Positions 47,526-57,112 are shown, numbered from the stretch's first letter. The stretch: DNA of 64,000 bases from Pseudoalteromonas sp. Scap06 (GCF_013394165.1 NZ_CP041331.1:686890-750889), one strand, 5' to 3'. Notes: generated from the letters alone by a model not told the origin. Translations and numbers: made by a program.

Positions 47526-48392
47526 ATGCAAAAATCAACCAAAGATCTATTACTGGCTATTTTATGCATATTGCTAGCAATGATGACGATTCAGTCAGGC
47601 GCGTCACTGGCTAAACAGCTTTTTCCTATTGTTGGACCTGAGGGCACAACAGCCTTACGTTTAGGGTTTTCGGCCGCTATTTTGTGTTTGATTTTTAAAC
47701 CATGGAAACACTTCCCTGTTGCAAGCCAACGCTTACCCATATTAATTTATGGCTTAAGTTTAGGCGGCATGAATATTCTATTTTATTACGCGATAGAACG
47801 TATCCCATTAGGTATTGGGGTTGCGCTTGAATTTACAGGCCCATTAGCTGTCGCGTTGTTTTCTTCTCGCAGAAAACGTGACTTATTTTGGGTTGCCTGT
47901 GCAGTGGCCGGTATATTATTACTTTTACCTGATATGAAAGGTCAAGACAGCCTTGATCCAGTCGGTGTAGTGCTCGCACTTGCAGCGGGTGCCTGTTGGG
48001 CTGGCTATATTTTATTTGGTAAGAAAACAGGCAGCCAAAGCTCTGGTGGCGCAACGGTTGCGATGGGCATGACCATTTCAGCCATCGTGCTGGTGCCTTA
48101 TGGCGGCATTTCACAAAGTGCTGCATTTACTTGGGATATTATTCCATTAGGTATTGCTATCGCCGTGCTTTCAAGCGCCCTGCCTTATACTCTTGAAATG
48201 ATTACTTTACGTAATATGTCGCCACAAGGTTTTAGTATTGTAATGAGCCTAGAGCCTGCAATTGCAGCACTCGCTGGCTTAGTTATTTTAGGTGAACTGT
48301 TAAGCATTTGGCAGTGGCTGGCTATTTTACTGGTGATTATTGCCTCGGTAGGTAGTTCAATGTCTAATGGTAAAAAGCAGCCTGCTGCTTAG
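47526..48392 (+). CDS. rhtA: EamA/DMT transporter, RhtA-like amino-acid exporter
   Basis: A 288-residue inner-membrane protein with ten helices in two EamA repeats. The N-terminus (MTIQSGASLAKQLFPIVGPE, then GTTALRLGFSAAILCLIFKPW) closely follows the E. coli threonine/homoserine exporter RhtA, so the best guess is efflux of threonine/homoserine or related amino acids. It has a strong AAGGAG ribosome-binding site and is a single gene. Confidence 0.87.
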   Translation: MQKSTKDLLLAILCILLAMMTIQSGASLAKQLFPIVGPEGTTALRLGFSAAILCLIFKPWKHFPVASQRLPILIYGLSLGGMNILFYYAIERIPLGIGVALEFTGPLAVALFSSRRKRDLFWVACAVAGILLLLPDMKGQDSLDPVGVVLALAAGACWAGYILFGKKTGSQSSGGATVAMGMTISAIVLVPYGGISQSAAFTWDIIPLGIAIAVLSSALPYTLEMITLRNMSPQGFSIVMSLEPAIAALAGLVILGELLSIWQWLAILLVIIASVGSSMSNGKKQPAA

Positions 48393-48726
48393 AGTTTAAT
48401 AATTTAATTGCGTCATGAACTATCATGGCGCAACTTCTCATCTCCTATTTTACAACTCCCTCTTAGTATAACTAAGCCTGCGTTTTATCTCTCCTTTCAC
48501 ACCATTCATTGTTGCACTTAAAACAATATATACCATCTACTGTGTGTGCATTATTTATACAAACACCTTGTTATATTTAAACTTTAAATTTAAGTAAAAA
48601 CCCACGGTTTAATTTTTATTCTAAAAAAGTGAATTAAAATTCATATTTTTATTTCCATCAACAAAACTCCCTGATACTATTAGTGCTCATTTATTAACGT
48701 ACTAAATCTAACTGGGATCAATTTTT
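48393..48726. other. Intergenic region before TonB receptor
   Basis: It begins with a hairpin after rhtA. The rest is AT-rich leader and promoter DNA for the receptor gene. I saw no gene and no definite Fur or other operator. Confidence 0.5.
48408..48433 (+). terminator. Hairpin after rhtA
   Basis: Stem TTGCGTCATGA / TCATGGCGCAA (one G-T pair) with a 4-base loop, 15 bases after the stop, followed by a pyrimidine-rich but not T-rich stretch. Confidence 0.5.
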
Positions 48727-51141
48727 ATGTTTAAACCAAGCCTGTTAACCTTGGCTGTATCAAGCGCACTGAGCGGTGTATTATTTAGCGGTAATGCAAC
48801 AGCACAAGAGCAAATTATTGAAAAAAATAAATCGCTTGAAGTTATTGAGGTTACAGCAACACGCCGAAGTGGCTCTATTCAGGCTGCGCCTCTTAACATT
48901 ACTGCGCTTGATGCCGATGTAATGAAAGACCAAAATATCAGCGAATTAGCCGATGTAGCGCGTTGGGTGCCAGGTTTAACAATTACTGATCAAGGTGGTC
49001 GCTCTGGCTCACCTATTATAGTTCGCGGTTTAAATACAAATTCATCAGGCCCTTCATCAGATGGCGGCACGGTAGCCACTTACATTAACGAAATTCCAGT
49101 ATCGGTAGATATGCGCCTTGTTGATGTAGAACGAGTGGAAGTACTTATTGGGCCACAAGGCACACTATACGGGGCTGGTACATTAGGTGGCGCTATTCGC
49201 TACATGCTTAAAGAGCCAGAGCTTGATTTTATATCAGGTGAAGTATTTGGTGATGTTTTTCAAACTAAAGAAAGTGATTCAATCGGCGGCGAAGCCGGTT
49301 TTATCTTCAACTTACCATTAATTGAAGACAAACTGGCGGTACGTACCAGCTTAAATATTTATGAAGACCCAGGGTTTATTGACTACGCCTACACCGTTCG
49401 TGAACCAGGTGTGTCGATCACCGACCCTGATTGGACAAACCTTGATGCAGTAAACAGCAATCTTAAAAATGTAAAAGACGCCAACGGTGAAACCACCACA
49501 ACTGGGCGTATTTCATTACGTTACAAGGCAAACGAGTCATTCGAAGGCACATTAAACTACTTCTATCAAAAGCAAGACACCGAAGGTCGCTCAATTGTTC
49601 ATCACAATAGCCTAAACGAAAATAATGGTTTAAATGATCGCATCGGCAAATACGAGTCAGCGTACCGTTTTGAAGAGCCACGGGAAAAAGAAGATCAATT
49701 ACTCAGCCTTGAACTTAAAGCCGACTTAGGTTTTGCTGAGCTGGTATCAGCTACCGGTATTTCACACTTTGAAGCCGATGGTCAACGCGACCAAACTGAC
49801 CTTTTAATTCGTTTAGACTATGGCTACGAAGAGTTTCCTTCGTTTTCGGCATTTACCCGTGAATTAGACGAAGTCGATACCTTCACTCAAGAGCTACGTT
49901 TGGTCTCACAAAGCGATAGCGACCTAAGCTGGATTGTTGGTGGTTTTTACAATAAAACCGATACCGACGCATCAAGCAGAGAGTTTACGCCAGGCTTTGA
50001 TCAGTTCGCAGTTGATAATTTTGGTGGCGCACAGCTAAGACCAGACTCTTTAGAGTATTTAGAAATTACTGGCAGCAAAGTCACTGAGTCTGCACTTTTT
50101 GGTGAAGTGGGTTACCAGGTAACCGATAAACTCGACATTACCATTGGCGCGCGTTTTTACGAATACGACGTAGAATCAAAAGCGGCTTTTGATTTCCCAT
50201 TAGCAAATACCTTGTATGAAGGTACTGCACCTGATGCAATTTCAGTTAACTTTGAAGAGAACGAAGCCGGTGACAACGGTAATCTGTTCAAATTTAATGC
50301 TAAATACCAATTTACAGATTCAGTGATGGCGTATGCAACTATAAGTGAAGGATTTAGAATTGGTGGCTCAAATGGCTTAGTGCCTTGCCCTACACCTCTA
50401 CCTGAAGACCAACAAACAGGCTGTGGTAAACCAGATGAAATGCTATACGATGCCGATACAACCACTAACTATGAGCTAGGTTTTAAAAGTACCTGGATGA
50501 GAAGCCAATTACACTTTAACGCCGCCCTATTCAATGTAGATTGGGATAACGCACAAATTGCCGGTGCGACAATAGTAGGCCAATTACCTTACTTATCAAA
50601 TGCTGGTAGCGCAAATGCGAAAGGGATTGAAATTGCCACGCGTGCAATTTTATCAGACTCATTTACAGCCTATGCAACTTATGCCTATACAAAAGCAGAA
50701 CTAACCTCAGACGCTCCGTATTTATTTAATGCCGATGGCACTGATGGCGCAAAAGATGGCGACCGTTTACCGGGCTCACCTGAGCACCAGTTCTCTATGG
50801 GTATTAACTACCAAACAGAAGTGTTTAACGACAAAACCCTTGATATTAACTATGGTTTAACCGCACAAAGTGATGTAATTTCAAAAGTAGGCCTACGTGA
50901 CAACGGTGAAGCACTCCCGGGTTATAGCTTAAGTAATATTTCAGCTAAATTAACCGCCGATGCGTGGTCGACTACTTTATATGTAGATAACCTATTTAAT
51001 AAATATGCGGTTACTTCTGTTCGTCGTTCAGATGCGGATATTACAACAGCCAATGGCGCAGACATACAACGTAACTATGGTTACTTTATTAATCGCCCGC
51101 TTACTATTGGCATTAAATTTAACTATCAGTTTGAAATATAA
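48727..51141 (+). CDS. TonB-dependent outer-membrane receptor
   Basis: An 804-residue receptor. The signal peptide ends NATA-Q (~26), with a TonB box-like EVIEVTATRR at ~37. The plug domain (~50-165) has the VERVEVLIGPQGTLYGAG motif, and a 22-strand barrel follows to the end. The C-terminal strand reads GIKFNYQFEI, with Ile rather than the usual Phe at the last position. It imports an unknown ligand across the outer membrane. A TPR-sulfotransferase gene starts 86 bases downstream beyond a terminator. This pairing recurs in marine and sphingomonad genomes by my recollection, with no assigned function. Confidence 0.92.
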   Translation: MFKPSLLTLAVSSALSGVLFSGNATAQEQIIEKNKSLEVIEVTATRRSGSIQAAPLNITALDADVMKDQNISELADVARWVPGLTITDQGGRSGSPIIVRGLNTNSSGPSSDGGTVATYINEIPVSVDMRLVDVERVEVLIGPQGTLYGAGTLGGAIRYMLKEPELDFISGEVFGDVFQTKESDSIGGEAGFIFNLPLIEDKLAVRTSLNIYEDPGFIDYAYTVREPGVSITDPDWTNLDAVNSNLKNVKDANGETTTTGRISLRYKANESFEGTLNYFYQKQDTEGRSIVHHNSLNENNGLNDRIGKYESAYRFEEPREKEDQLLSLELKADLGFAELVSATGISHFEADGQRDQTDLLIRLDYGYEEFPSFSAFTRELDEVDTFTQELRLVSQSDSDLSWIVGGFYNKTDTDASSREFTPGFDQFAVDNFGGAQLRPDSLEYLEITGSKVTESALFGEVGYQVTDKLDITIGARFYEYDVESKAAFDFPLANTLYEGTAPDAISVNFEENEAGDNGNLFKFNAKYQFTDSVMAYATISEGFRIGGSNGLVPCPTPLPEDQQTGCGKPDEMLYDADTTTNYELGFKSTWMRSQLHFNAALFNVDWDNAQIAGATIVGQLPYLSNAGSANAKGIEIATRAILSDSFTAYATYAYTKAELTSDAPYLFNADGTDGAKDGDRLPGSPEHQFSMGINYQTEVFNDKTLDINYGLTAQSDVISKVGLRDNGEALPGYSLSNISAKLTADAWSTTLYVDNLFNKYAVTSVRRSDADITTANGADIQRNYGYFINRPLTIGIKFNYQFEI

Positions 51142-51165
51142 TTAAACGATAAGTTTAAGTACAAT

Positions 51166-51203
51166 CAAGAGGCTCAAATTAATTTGAGCCTCTTGATTTT
51201 GTA
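51166..51203 (+). terminator. Terminator after TonB receptor gene
   Basis: A 30-bp perfect palindrome (arms CAAGAGGCTCAAATT / AATTTGAGCCTCTTG) followed by ATTTTG. It separates the receptor from the sulfotransferase gene but may be leaky. Confidence 0.8.
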
Positions 51204-51227
51204 AGTATATTATTTATAAGAGTATTC

Positions 51228-52811
51228 ATGCAGCCAAACTTAAAGCAACTACACCAAAGCGCTATCAACAACTTAAACCAAGGCAATATTCAGCAAGCGC
51301 ATAAAGCACTGGTTGAGCTGGTAACACAAAAACCAGACTTTGCTGATGGCTACTTTTTGCTCGCTATGGTTAATTTACAGGTTGGCCAAATTTACAAAGC
51401 GATAAAGCTAATTGAAAAAGCATTAAGCTTTACCCAGTCTATTGAATATACAGCGCAACTTGCCAAGTGTTACGCTCTTACGGGCGACTTACAAAAAGCA
51501 AAAAACACCGCCCTCAGCGTTAAGATTGAACATATTAGTAAAGCACTTGATGCCGATACATTAGGCGTCGCGCTCACCCAAGCGGGTTTACATCAGCATG
51601 CTGCTGACTACTTTACATGCGCGTTAAATTTAGCTGAGGCGAGTAACAGCAGCCAACCGCAGTTTTATTATAACTATGGAGTATGCGCTAAGTTTTTAGG
51701 CCAGTTTGATAAAGCACAGCACGCGTTTGAAAATGCCATTGCACTGAACCCGCTTCATCATCAAAGTCATTTTGCCTTAGCCGATTTAACTAAAGTCACC
51801 GAACATAATAACCACATCACGCGATTAAAAAATGTATTTACACAGGTCAATCACCCCGACGCTAAACTACATATAGGTCATGCGCTAGCAAAAGAATATC
51901 AAGACTTAGGAGAGTTTTCAGCGGCCTTTAATGCATTACAACAAGGTAAAGCAGCTAAACTCGCTAATAAGGCGTTTGATAATCAAGCGTCTGAGGCTTT
52001 ATTTGCACATATAAACCAGCTCAGTGATAAATACAAAAACCAACAAACAGCTGGCAACCAAAGCAGTGAGCCAATTTTTGTGTTAGGTATGCCGCGCTCA
52101 GGCACCACATTAATTGAGCGCATTTTATCAAGCCACAGCGACGTACAATCGGCGGGCGAGCTGCAAGACTTTGGCCTAAGTGTAAAAAAACTTAGCCAAA
52201 CGCACACGCCTCAAGTACTCGATAAAGACACCTTAAGCCAAGCTTACCAGCTTGATTTTACAAAACTTGGCAGCACTTACCTTGAAGCAACCCGTGTTGT
52301 AACCGGCAGTCATAAACACTTTATTGATAAACTACCGTTTAACTTTTTTTATATTGATTTAATTACCAAAGCACTGCCAAACGCGAAAATAATTTGCCTA
52401 CTTCGCGACCCCATGGACACCTGTATTGGTAACTATCGCCAGCTATTTACCATTAACAACCCCTACTACGCGTACTCGTTAGACTTACTCGACACCGCTA
52501 AATTTTACAGCCGTTTTTATAAACTGATGCAGCACTTTAGCGCCCTGCACAGCAATATTAAACTAGTAAAATACGAAGAACTCATCGCCGCACCAGAGCA
52601 AAAAATAAAAGAGTTAGTGAGCTATTGCGATTTAGACTGGCAACCACAGTGCCTTGATTTTCATTTAAACACCGCACCGGTATCAACCGCTAGCAAAATG
52701 CAAGTGCGCCAACCGCTTAACAACAAGGCCATAGGCCGCTGGAAGAATTTTAAGCCACATACAGATGAAGCGCAGACTTATCTTTTAAAGCAAAATATCA
52801 GTTTTGAGTAA
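51228..52811 (+). CDS. TPR-containing sulfotransferase
   Basis: A 527-residue fusion. Tetratricopeptide repeats fill residues ~5-240 (QAHKALVELVTQKPDFADGY; AQHAFENAIALNPLHHQSHF). The C-terminal PAPS-dependent sulfotransferase domain starts at ~285 with the 5'-phosphosulfate loop FVLGMPRSGTTLIERILSSH and includes KIICLLRDPMDTCIGNY, the 3'-phosphate motif. It has no signal peptide. The acceptor is unknown; TPRs may select a peptide or protein target. It follows a TonB receptor gene. Its last 197 bases have a second, diverged copy at 56252-56448. Confidence 0.9.
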   Translation: MQPNLKQLHQSAINNLNQGNIQQAHKALVELVTQKPDFADGYFLLAMVNLQVGQIYKAIKLIEKALSFTQSIEYTAQLAKCYALTGDLQKAKNTALSVKIEHISKALDADTLGVALTQAGLHQHAADYFTCALNLAEASNSSQPQFYYNYGVCAKFLGQFDKAQHAFENAIALNPLHHQSHFALADLTKVTEHNNHITRLKNVFTQVNHPDAKLHIGHALAKEYQDLGEFSAAFNALQQGKAAKLANKAFDNQASEALFAHINQLSDKYKNQQTAGNQSSEPIFVLGMPRSGTTLIERILSSHSDVQSAGELQDFGLSVKKLSQTHTPQVLDKDTLSQAYQLDFTKLGSTYLEATRVVTGSHKHFIDKLPFNFFYIDLITKALPNAKIICLLRDPMDTCIGNYRQLFTINNPYYAYSLDLLDTAKFYSRFYKLMQHFSALHSNIKLVKYEELIAAPEQKIKELVSYCDLDWQPQCLDFHLNTAPVSTASKMQVRQPLNNKAIGRWKNFKPHTDEAQTYLLKQNISFE

Positions 52812-53030
52812 GGGTTTGTGGTTTGAAAGTTAAATGTATGAACTTAGAAATAGCTTGCTTTGTGCCAGAATAGCTCGAATAAGCAATGCGTCGCCCGACA
52901 AAGTAAAATACCTTACCAATTATTATCAATTGTAAGTGCTTTGCATACATTAGCGCGACAATTTCATGCTATTGTACTTGATGTCTTATCTTCATAATGG
53001 CCTCAATTAACCAAGACGTGGAATCGCATT

Positions 53031-54062
53031 ATGAAAAATTTAGCACTTATAATCTCGATACTTATTACTGCACTTGCATTGCAAGCTTGCGGTAGCAGTT
53101 CAAAAAAAAAAACTGAACCGACAACGACAACGGGTCCAACAACACCTGTAACCCCAGAAGCAATACATCATATTCAACCAGAAAATGTTGCTGAATATAT
53201 TGATACCTTTAAACGTCAATTTGACGCATTAGAACTGCAAATTGACGGTGTAAATTATGACATCTCATTCGTTGATATAGATCAAGATGATAATCTGATT
53301 TTTGCTCAATATGATAAAGGCTTTTTGTTTTTTGGCTTTGATTTTGAAGAAAATGATCCTATTGCATTTATCAGGGTAGTAGAGAGTGAACTGGAAGATA
53401 TTAACGAGGCACTTGCCGATGCTAATAATTATTTCTTTGGCAAGGACATTTCGGTATCACAAGATGATAACGAGAATGCAATATATGAGGGTAGTATTAG
53501 CCACCCTGAAAAAGGTGATTTTCCAATAAGAATGACTATTAATGAGTCTTTGATAGAAGGTGGCACTAGTACAGTTGAAGTATCTGGTACTCAAGCTCTG
53601 ATAAATGGTGACCTTGGCAGTCTAACATATGTACAGATCAGTGATTTAATTAATGACCATCCTGAAGTTGATACCTTGTTGCTTCAGGAAATTAGTGGCT
53701 CGGTAAATGATGCTATTAATATGCACACAGGTAGATTGGTACGCAATGCCATGTTAACCACAATGGTTGAAGCAACTTCTGATATTAACTCTGGTGGTGT
53801 TGATTTATACGCTGCTGGTTTTAGAAGAGTATATACTGAAGGTGCAAAGCTTGGTGTTCATTCTTGGTGTTGTACAGACGGTAAACCAGCTAATGAACTT
53901 GGTAGAGATCATGAAGGTCATGGTGCACAACTTACTTTCTTTCGAGAAATGTTAGGCAATGAGTTGGGTCCAGAGTTTTACTATTTTACCATTGAAGCGG
54001 CGCCTCATAATACGGTGCATGTGATGACAAAAGCTGAATTAGATAAATACTTGTTACCATAA
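53031..54062 (+). CDS. Lipoprotein with periplasmic ClpP-like protease signature
   Basis: A 343-residue protein. The lipobox LQAC places the lipidated Cys at 20, followed by a Lys/Thr/Pro-rich linker. The middle (~45-190) is acidic and unrecognised. Residues ~195-335 resemble periplasmic ClpP/crotonase-fold proteins: GDLGSLTYVQISDLINDHPE, then NDAINMHTGRLVRNAMLTT, then SDINSGGVDLYAAGFRRV and KLGVHSWCC. The SGG serine and the VHSW histidine match the expected catalytic Ser and His. The assignment comes from motif memory and needs a profile search. A strong terminator separates it from the response-regulator gene, and the three genes together are the insert between the two sulfotransferase 3' ends. 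Confidence 0.7.
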   Translation: MKNLALIISILITALALQACGSSSKKKTEPTTTTGPTTPVTPEAIHHIQPENVAEYIDTFKRQFDALELQIDGVNYDISFVDIDQDDNLIFAQYDKGFLFFGFDFEENDPIAFIRVVESELEDINEALADANNYFFGKDISVSQDDNENAIYEGSISHPEKGDFPIRMTINESLIEGGTSTVEVSGTQALINGDLGSLTYVQISDLINDHPEVDTLLLQEISGSVNDAINMHTGRLVRNAMLTTMVEATSDINSGGVDLYAAGFRRVYTEGAKLGVHSWCCTDGKPANELGRDHEGHGAQLTFFREMLGNELGPEFYYFTIEAAPHNTVHVMTKAELDKYLLP

Positions 54063-54084
54063 TTTATGGTATTTGAAGTGACTG

Positions 54085-54120
54085 AAAAGAGGCATTATTA
54101 GTGCCTCTTTTTTATTTTTT
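54085..54120 (+). terminator. Rho-independent terminator
   Basis: A 10-bp stem (AAAAGAGGCA / TGCCTCTTTT) with a 7-base loop, followed by TTTATTTTTT, 22 bases after the lipoprotein gene. Confidence 0.92.
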
Positions 54121-54166
54121 TGCTATATTTTTACTAGTAACCTACTAAGTGAGCTATCTATCTTAA

Positions 54167-54898
54167 ATGTCGAATATCCAAACTATTATGCTGGTTGAAG
54201 ATGATGATAAATTAGCATCTTTACTGCACGACTACCTCTCAAATTTTGGATTCGATGTTGTAGTGGTTCACTCGGGCATTGACGCTGTCGAAAAAATACT
54301 TTCTATTCAGCCCTCACTGGTCGTGCTTGATTTAATGCTACCAGGCCTTGATGGTTTATCTGTTTGTCGTAAGGTTAGAAGTCAATTTTCTGGTCGAATA
54401 TTGATGCTGACTGCTAGTGGTGATGATATGGATCAGGTGGCGGCACTTGAAATCGGAGCCGATGATTTTGTTCAGAAGCCAATTCAGCCACGGGTACTGC
54501 TAGCACGAATAAAAAATTTATTACGACGAGATCAAGGCTCTACAGAAGCAACTACATCAGCTGAATTAAATCAAGCAAGTCGTTCAGATAAAGAAAAAGC
54601 TTTTGGCTCTTTGTGGTTGAATGAATCATTGCAACGCTGCAAATTAAATGATGAATTAGTACCCCTTACCCCATCTGAATTTTTACTGCTATGGCACTTA
54701 GTTAAGCATGCAGAACAAGTGTTAAGTCGTGAGGAACTGTTGCAATCGTTGAGAAATATTGAATATGACGGTTTAGATCGCTCGGTTGATAACAAAATAG
54801 CCCAAATAAGAAAAAAGCTTAAAGATGATGCTAATCGCCCACAAGGTGTAATAACGGTTAGGGGTAAAGGTTATATGTTTGTACCTGATTATTGGTAA
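54167..54898 (+). CDS. OmpR-family response regulator (RstA-like)
   Basis: A 243-residue two-domain regulator. The receiver (~6-120) has acidic EDDD, phospho-Asp in LVVLDLMLPGLDG and Lys in VQKPIQPR. The C-terminal winged helix (~145-240) has LTPSEFLLLWHLVKHAEQVL, then SREELLQSL and VRGKGYMFV. It should bind DNA when phosphorylated by the kinase encoded 81 bases downstream. RstA/CpxR-type is the closest visual match. Confidence 0.92.
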   Translation: MSNIQTIMLVEDDDKLASLLHDYLSNFGFDVVVVHSGIDAVEKILSIQPSLVVLDLMLPGLDGLSVCRKVRSQFSGRILMLTASGDDMDQVAALEIGADDFVQKPIQPRVLLARIKNLLRRDQGSTEATTSAELNQASRSDKEKAFGSLWLNESLQRCKLNDELVPLTPSEFLLLWHLVKHAEQVLSREELLQSLRNIEYDGLDRSVDNKIAQIRKKLKDDANRPQGVITVRGKGYMFVPDYW

Positions 54899-54979
54899 TT
54901 GATATTCATACAAACACATACAGAATAAGAGCATATTTCAGGCTAAACTACTTGCATAACATTTAATTGTGCGAACTTT

Positions 54980-56254
54980 ATGACCAGATTATTTATTTCT
55001 TTGTATTTAGGGCTATTAGCGACACTCTATATTTTTATGATTGCTGCCCATTTAATTAATACCTATCTCTATGTTGACATAGAAAACATTATAAAAGCTG
55101 AAAACTTTGCTGCAGAAATAACATTACTTGAAGAACTTGATAGTCATATAACTTTGCAACACAGACAAGAGCTTATTGATGTTATTGCTGATAAAAACCA
55201 AATCATAATCAGCCCGGTTCCATTTGCTAATATTCCCACTCATATTCAAAAGGCATTAGAAAACCAGCCAACATGGTTTGATGACGAAGAGTATGATTAC
55301 TTCAAAGTCTTTTCACCTGCGCAGTATTACCAAATTGAAGAAGATGAAACACATCATTTGTTAGAAGTTGACGAAGCTGTTGGCGATGCTATTTTCATCG
55401 CACTAATTTGTTTTGTTGCTTCGGGGTGTTTTATTTGGTTATTTGGTCTACACCGGAAATTAAAACGTGTTGAGTCTACCCTTGTTGATATTAGCCAAGG
55501 TAACTTGACTGCACGCGCGTCGACCAAAAAACGTTTTCAGGTTGGGAGACTTAATACCTGTTTAAATGATATGGCAAAGCAGATGGAAGGCATTTTAGGT
55601 AGCCACAAACAGCTTACCCATGTTATTGCTCATGAATTTCGTTCTCCTTTATTTCGTATGCAAATGATCTTGGAAATGCTAGTAACTGCCAAAAACGACA
55701 ATATGATGGCTCATGTAAAAGGACTGGAGGATGAAATCTTCTGTTTAGAGGATTTAGTGAAGGAACTGTTAAGTTATGCGAAAATGGAACGAGCAGAGCT
55801 TAATCTACAACTTGAAGAAGTTAATATTGCTGATCTTTCACAATATTTACAGGAAAAGTTATTGATTGAATGTAAGGCAAGTCTTCAATGGAATAATCAT
55901 ATTTGTAATGAAATTAGCGTTTTACTTGATAAGTCGTTAACCGAACGCGCGATTACTAACCTTGTAAAAAATGCAGACAAATATGGTGAATCTGAAGTTT
56001 ATGTTTGTATGGTTAAAATTGTTGACTCAATAGTCGTTTCTGTTGAAGATAATGGCAAAGGCATTCCACCTCAGCAGCAAGCCAATATTTTTGAACCTTT
56101 TTATCAAATCAATGATGGTAATCAGAAAGCTGGTTTTGGGCTTGGATTAGCTATTGTGAAAGAAATTGCGCAGTTGCATGGGGGAAGTGTTGTTGTCAGC
56201 GACAGTAAATATGGTGGCGCCAAGTTTGATCTAACTTTGCCAATTAAACACTAG
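54980..56254 (+). CDS. Membrane sensor histidine kinase (RstB-like)
   Basis: A 424-residue kinase. TM1 (~5-25), a short acidic periplasmic domain (~26-135), TM2 (~138-160), HAMP (~160-212), HisKA with phospho-His in THVIAHEFRSPLFRMQ (~217) and HATPase (~310-422, NLVKNADKYGE and GFGLGLAIVKEI). It is the partner of the preceding regulator. The acidic periplasmic stretch (DDEEYDYFKV, EEDETHH) could sense cations. Its TAG stop codon lies exactly at the first bases of the duplicated sulfotransferase segment, marking a recombination joint. Confidence 0.9.
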   Translation: MTRLFISLYLGLLATLYIFMIAAHLINTYLYVDIENIIKAENFAAEITLLEELDSHITLQHRQELIDVIADKNQIIISPVPFANIPTHIQKALENQPTWFDDEEYDYFKVFSPAQYYQIEEDETHHLLEVDEAVGDAIFIALICFVASGCFIWLFGLHRKLKRVESTLVDISQGNLTARASTKKRFQVGRLNTCLNDMAKQMEGILGSHKQLTHVIAHEFRSPLFRMQMILEMLVTAKNDNMMAHVKGLEDEIFCLEDLVKELLSYAKMERAELNLQLEEVNIADLSQYLQEKLLIECKASLQWNNHICNEISVLLDKSLTERAITNLVKNADKYGESEVYVCMVKIVDSIVVSVEDNGKGIPPQQQANIFEPFYQINDGNQKAGFGLGLAIVKEIAQLHGGSVVVSDSKYGGAKFDLTLPIKH

Positions 56255-56448
56255 TGAGCTATTGCGACTTAGATTGGCAACCACAGTGCCTTGATTTTCA
56301 TTTAAACACTGCACCGGTATTAACCGCCAGCAAAATGCAAGTGCGTCAGCCGCTTAACAACAAGGCCATAGGCCGCTGGAAAAATTTTAAGCCTTATACC
56401 AATGAAGCCAAGGAGTACCTTTTAAAGCAAAGTATAACTATTGAGTAA
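56252..56448 (+). pseudogene. Orphan 3' fragment of a TPR-sulfotransferase gene
   Basis: These 197 bases match 52615-52811, the 3' end of the intact sulfotransferase gene, at roughly 85-90% identity by eye. They encode SYCDLDWQPQCLDFHLNTAP through WKNFKPYTNEAKEYLLKQ in frame to a stop. Most differences are synonymous, and the few replacements cluster at the C-terminus, so the fragment comes from a functional relative rather than a fresh copy. No start codon context or catalytic P-loop remains, so it is not a working gene. Confidence 0.9.
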
Positions 56449-56581
56449 AGAGTTGAGGTGCAGGAAGTAACGATCATTTTCTCAACCACTAAATACGGGG
56501 AATTTTAAAGTTTGAGATTAGTGTTTAATTTTCACCTAGGGTGGGCTGAGCGAAGCGAACCAACTAAAATACTCCCAACAA

Positions 56582-56605
56582 AAAACGCTTTTCTATAAAG
56601 CGTAT
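56582..56605 (-). terminator. Terminator of the minus-strand accessory genes
   Basis: On the minus strand, ACGCTTTA - TAGA - AAAGCGT is followed by TTTTT, 31 bases after the stop at 56636. It is a normal Rho-independent shape. Confidence 0.75.
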
Positions 56606-56635
56606 AAGCCTAGACAAAACATTTCAAAATTTATC

Positions 56636-57112
56636 TTAAACCTCTTTTGTAGCGTCACTTTCATCACGAACTCTGATCAAGCGGGTTGATATAATAATTA
56701 ACACACCACACACTATCCCCAAACCAATAGACTTACTTAATCCCAGTGTTCCTAAAACAGGTTTTATCATAAAATAATTAAAAATAACCATAGGTAAAAG
56801 CGCAATGAAAAACACTTTTATATTAAAGGTTACTGCAAATGGTTTTTTGCATTGCGGGCACTCTCTTATCTTGCTCCAACTTTGTAAGGCTTTAGAAAAA
56901 AATCCAATTTTTTCTTCACAATGAGGACATTTATAAAATTGTGCATTCGCCTCAAAACCATCCTCTACTTCATGACTCGTTGTTGGGTTTTCAAGGCGAT
57001 TATTTAACTCTTTCTTTAGTTCATTTGTTCTTTCAGGATACGCTTCTTGATCGATAGCACGTAATGACTCTTCTAGCTCTGAAATTGAATATTCTGAGTA
57101 ATCTGGTTCCAT
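56636..57112 (-). CDS. Zinc-ribbon membrane protein of unknown function
   Basis: A 158-residue protein. An acidic N-terminal segment (ELEESLRAIDQEAYPERTNE) resembles the short helical region found in some small membrane proteins. A zinc ribbon follows, with CPHC (~62) and CPQC (~82), then two hydrophobic helices (~95-112 and ~118-140). The topology suggests a cytoplasmic metal-stabilised domain on a membrane hairpin. Its function is unknown. It is the last gene of a minus-strand group. Confidence 0.75.
   Translation of the reverse strand: MEPDYSEYSISELEESLRAIDQEAYPERTNELKKELNNRLENPTTSHEVEDGFEANAQFYKCPHCEEKIGFFSKALQSWSKIRECPQCKKPFAVTFNIKVFFIALLPMVIFNYFMIKPVLGTLGLSKSIGLGIVCGVLIIISTRLIRVRDESDATKEV

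Noticed and set aside
56252..56448. A possible small intact gene of ~64 codons
   Set aside because: It is homologous only to the tail of the neighbouring sulfotransferase, lacks the catalytic part and starts inside the kinase stop codon, so it was treated as a gene fragment.
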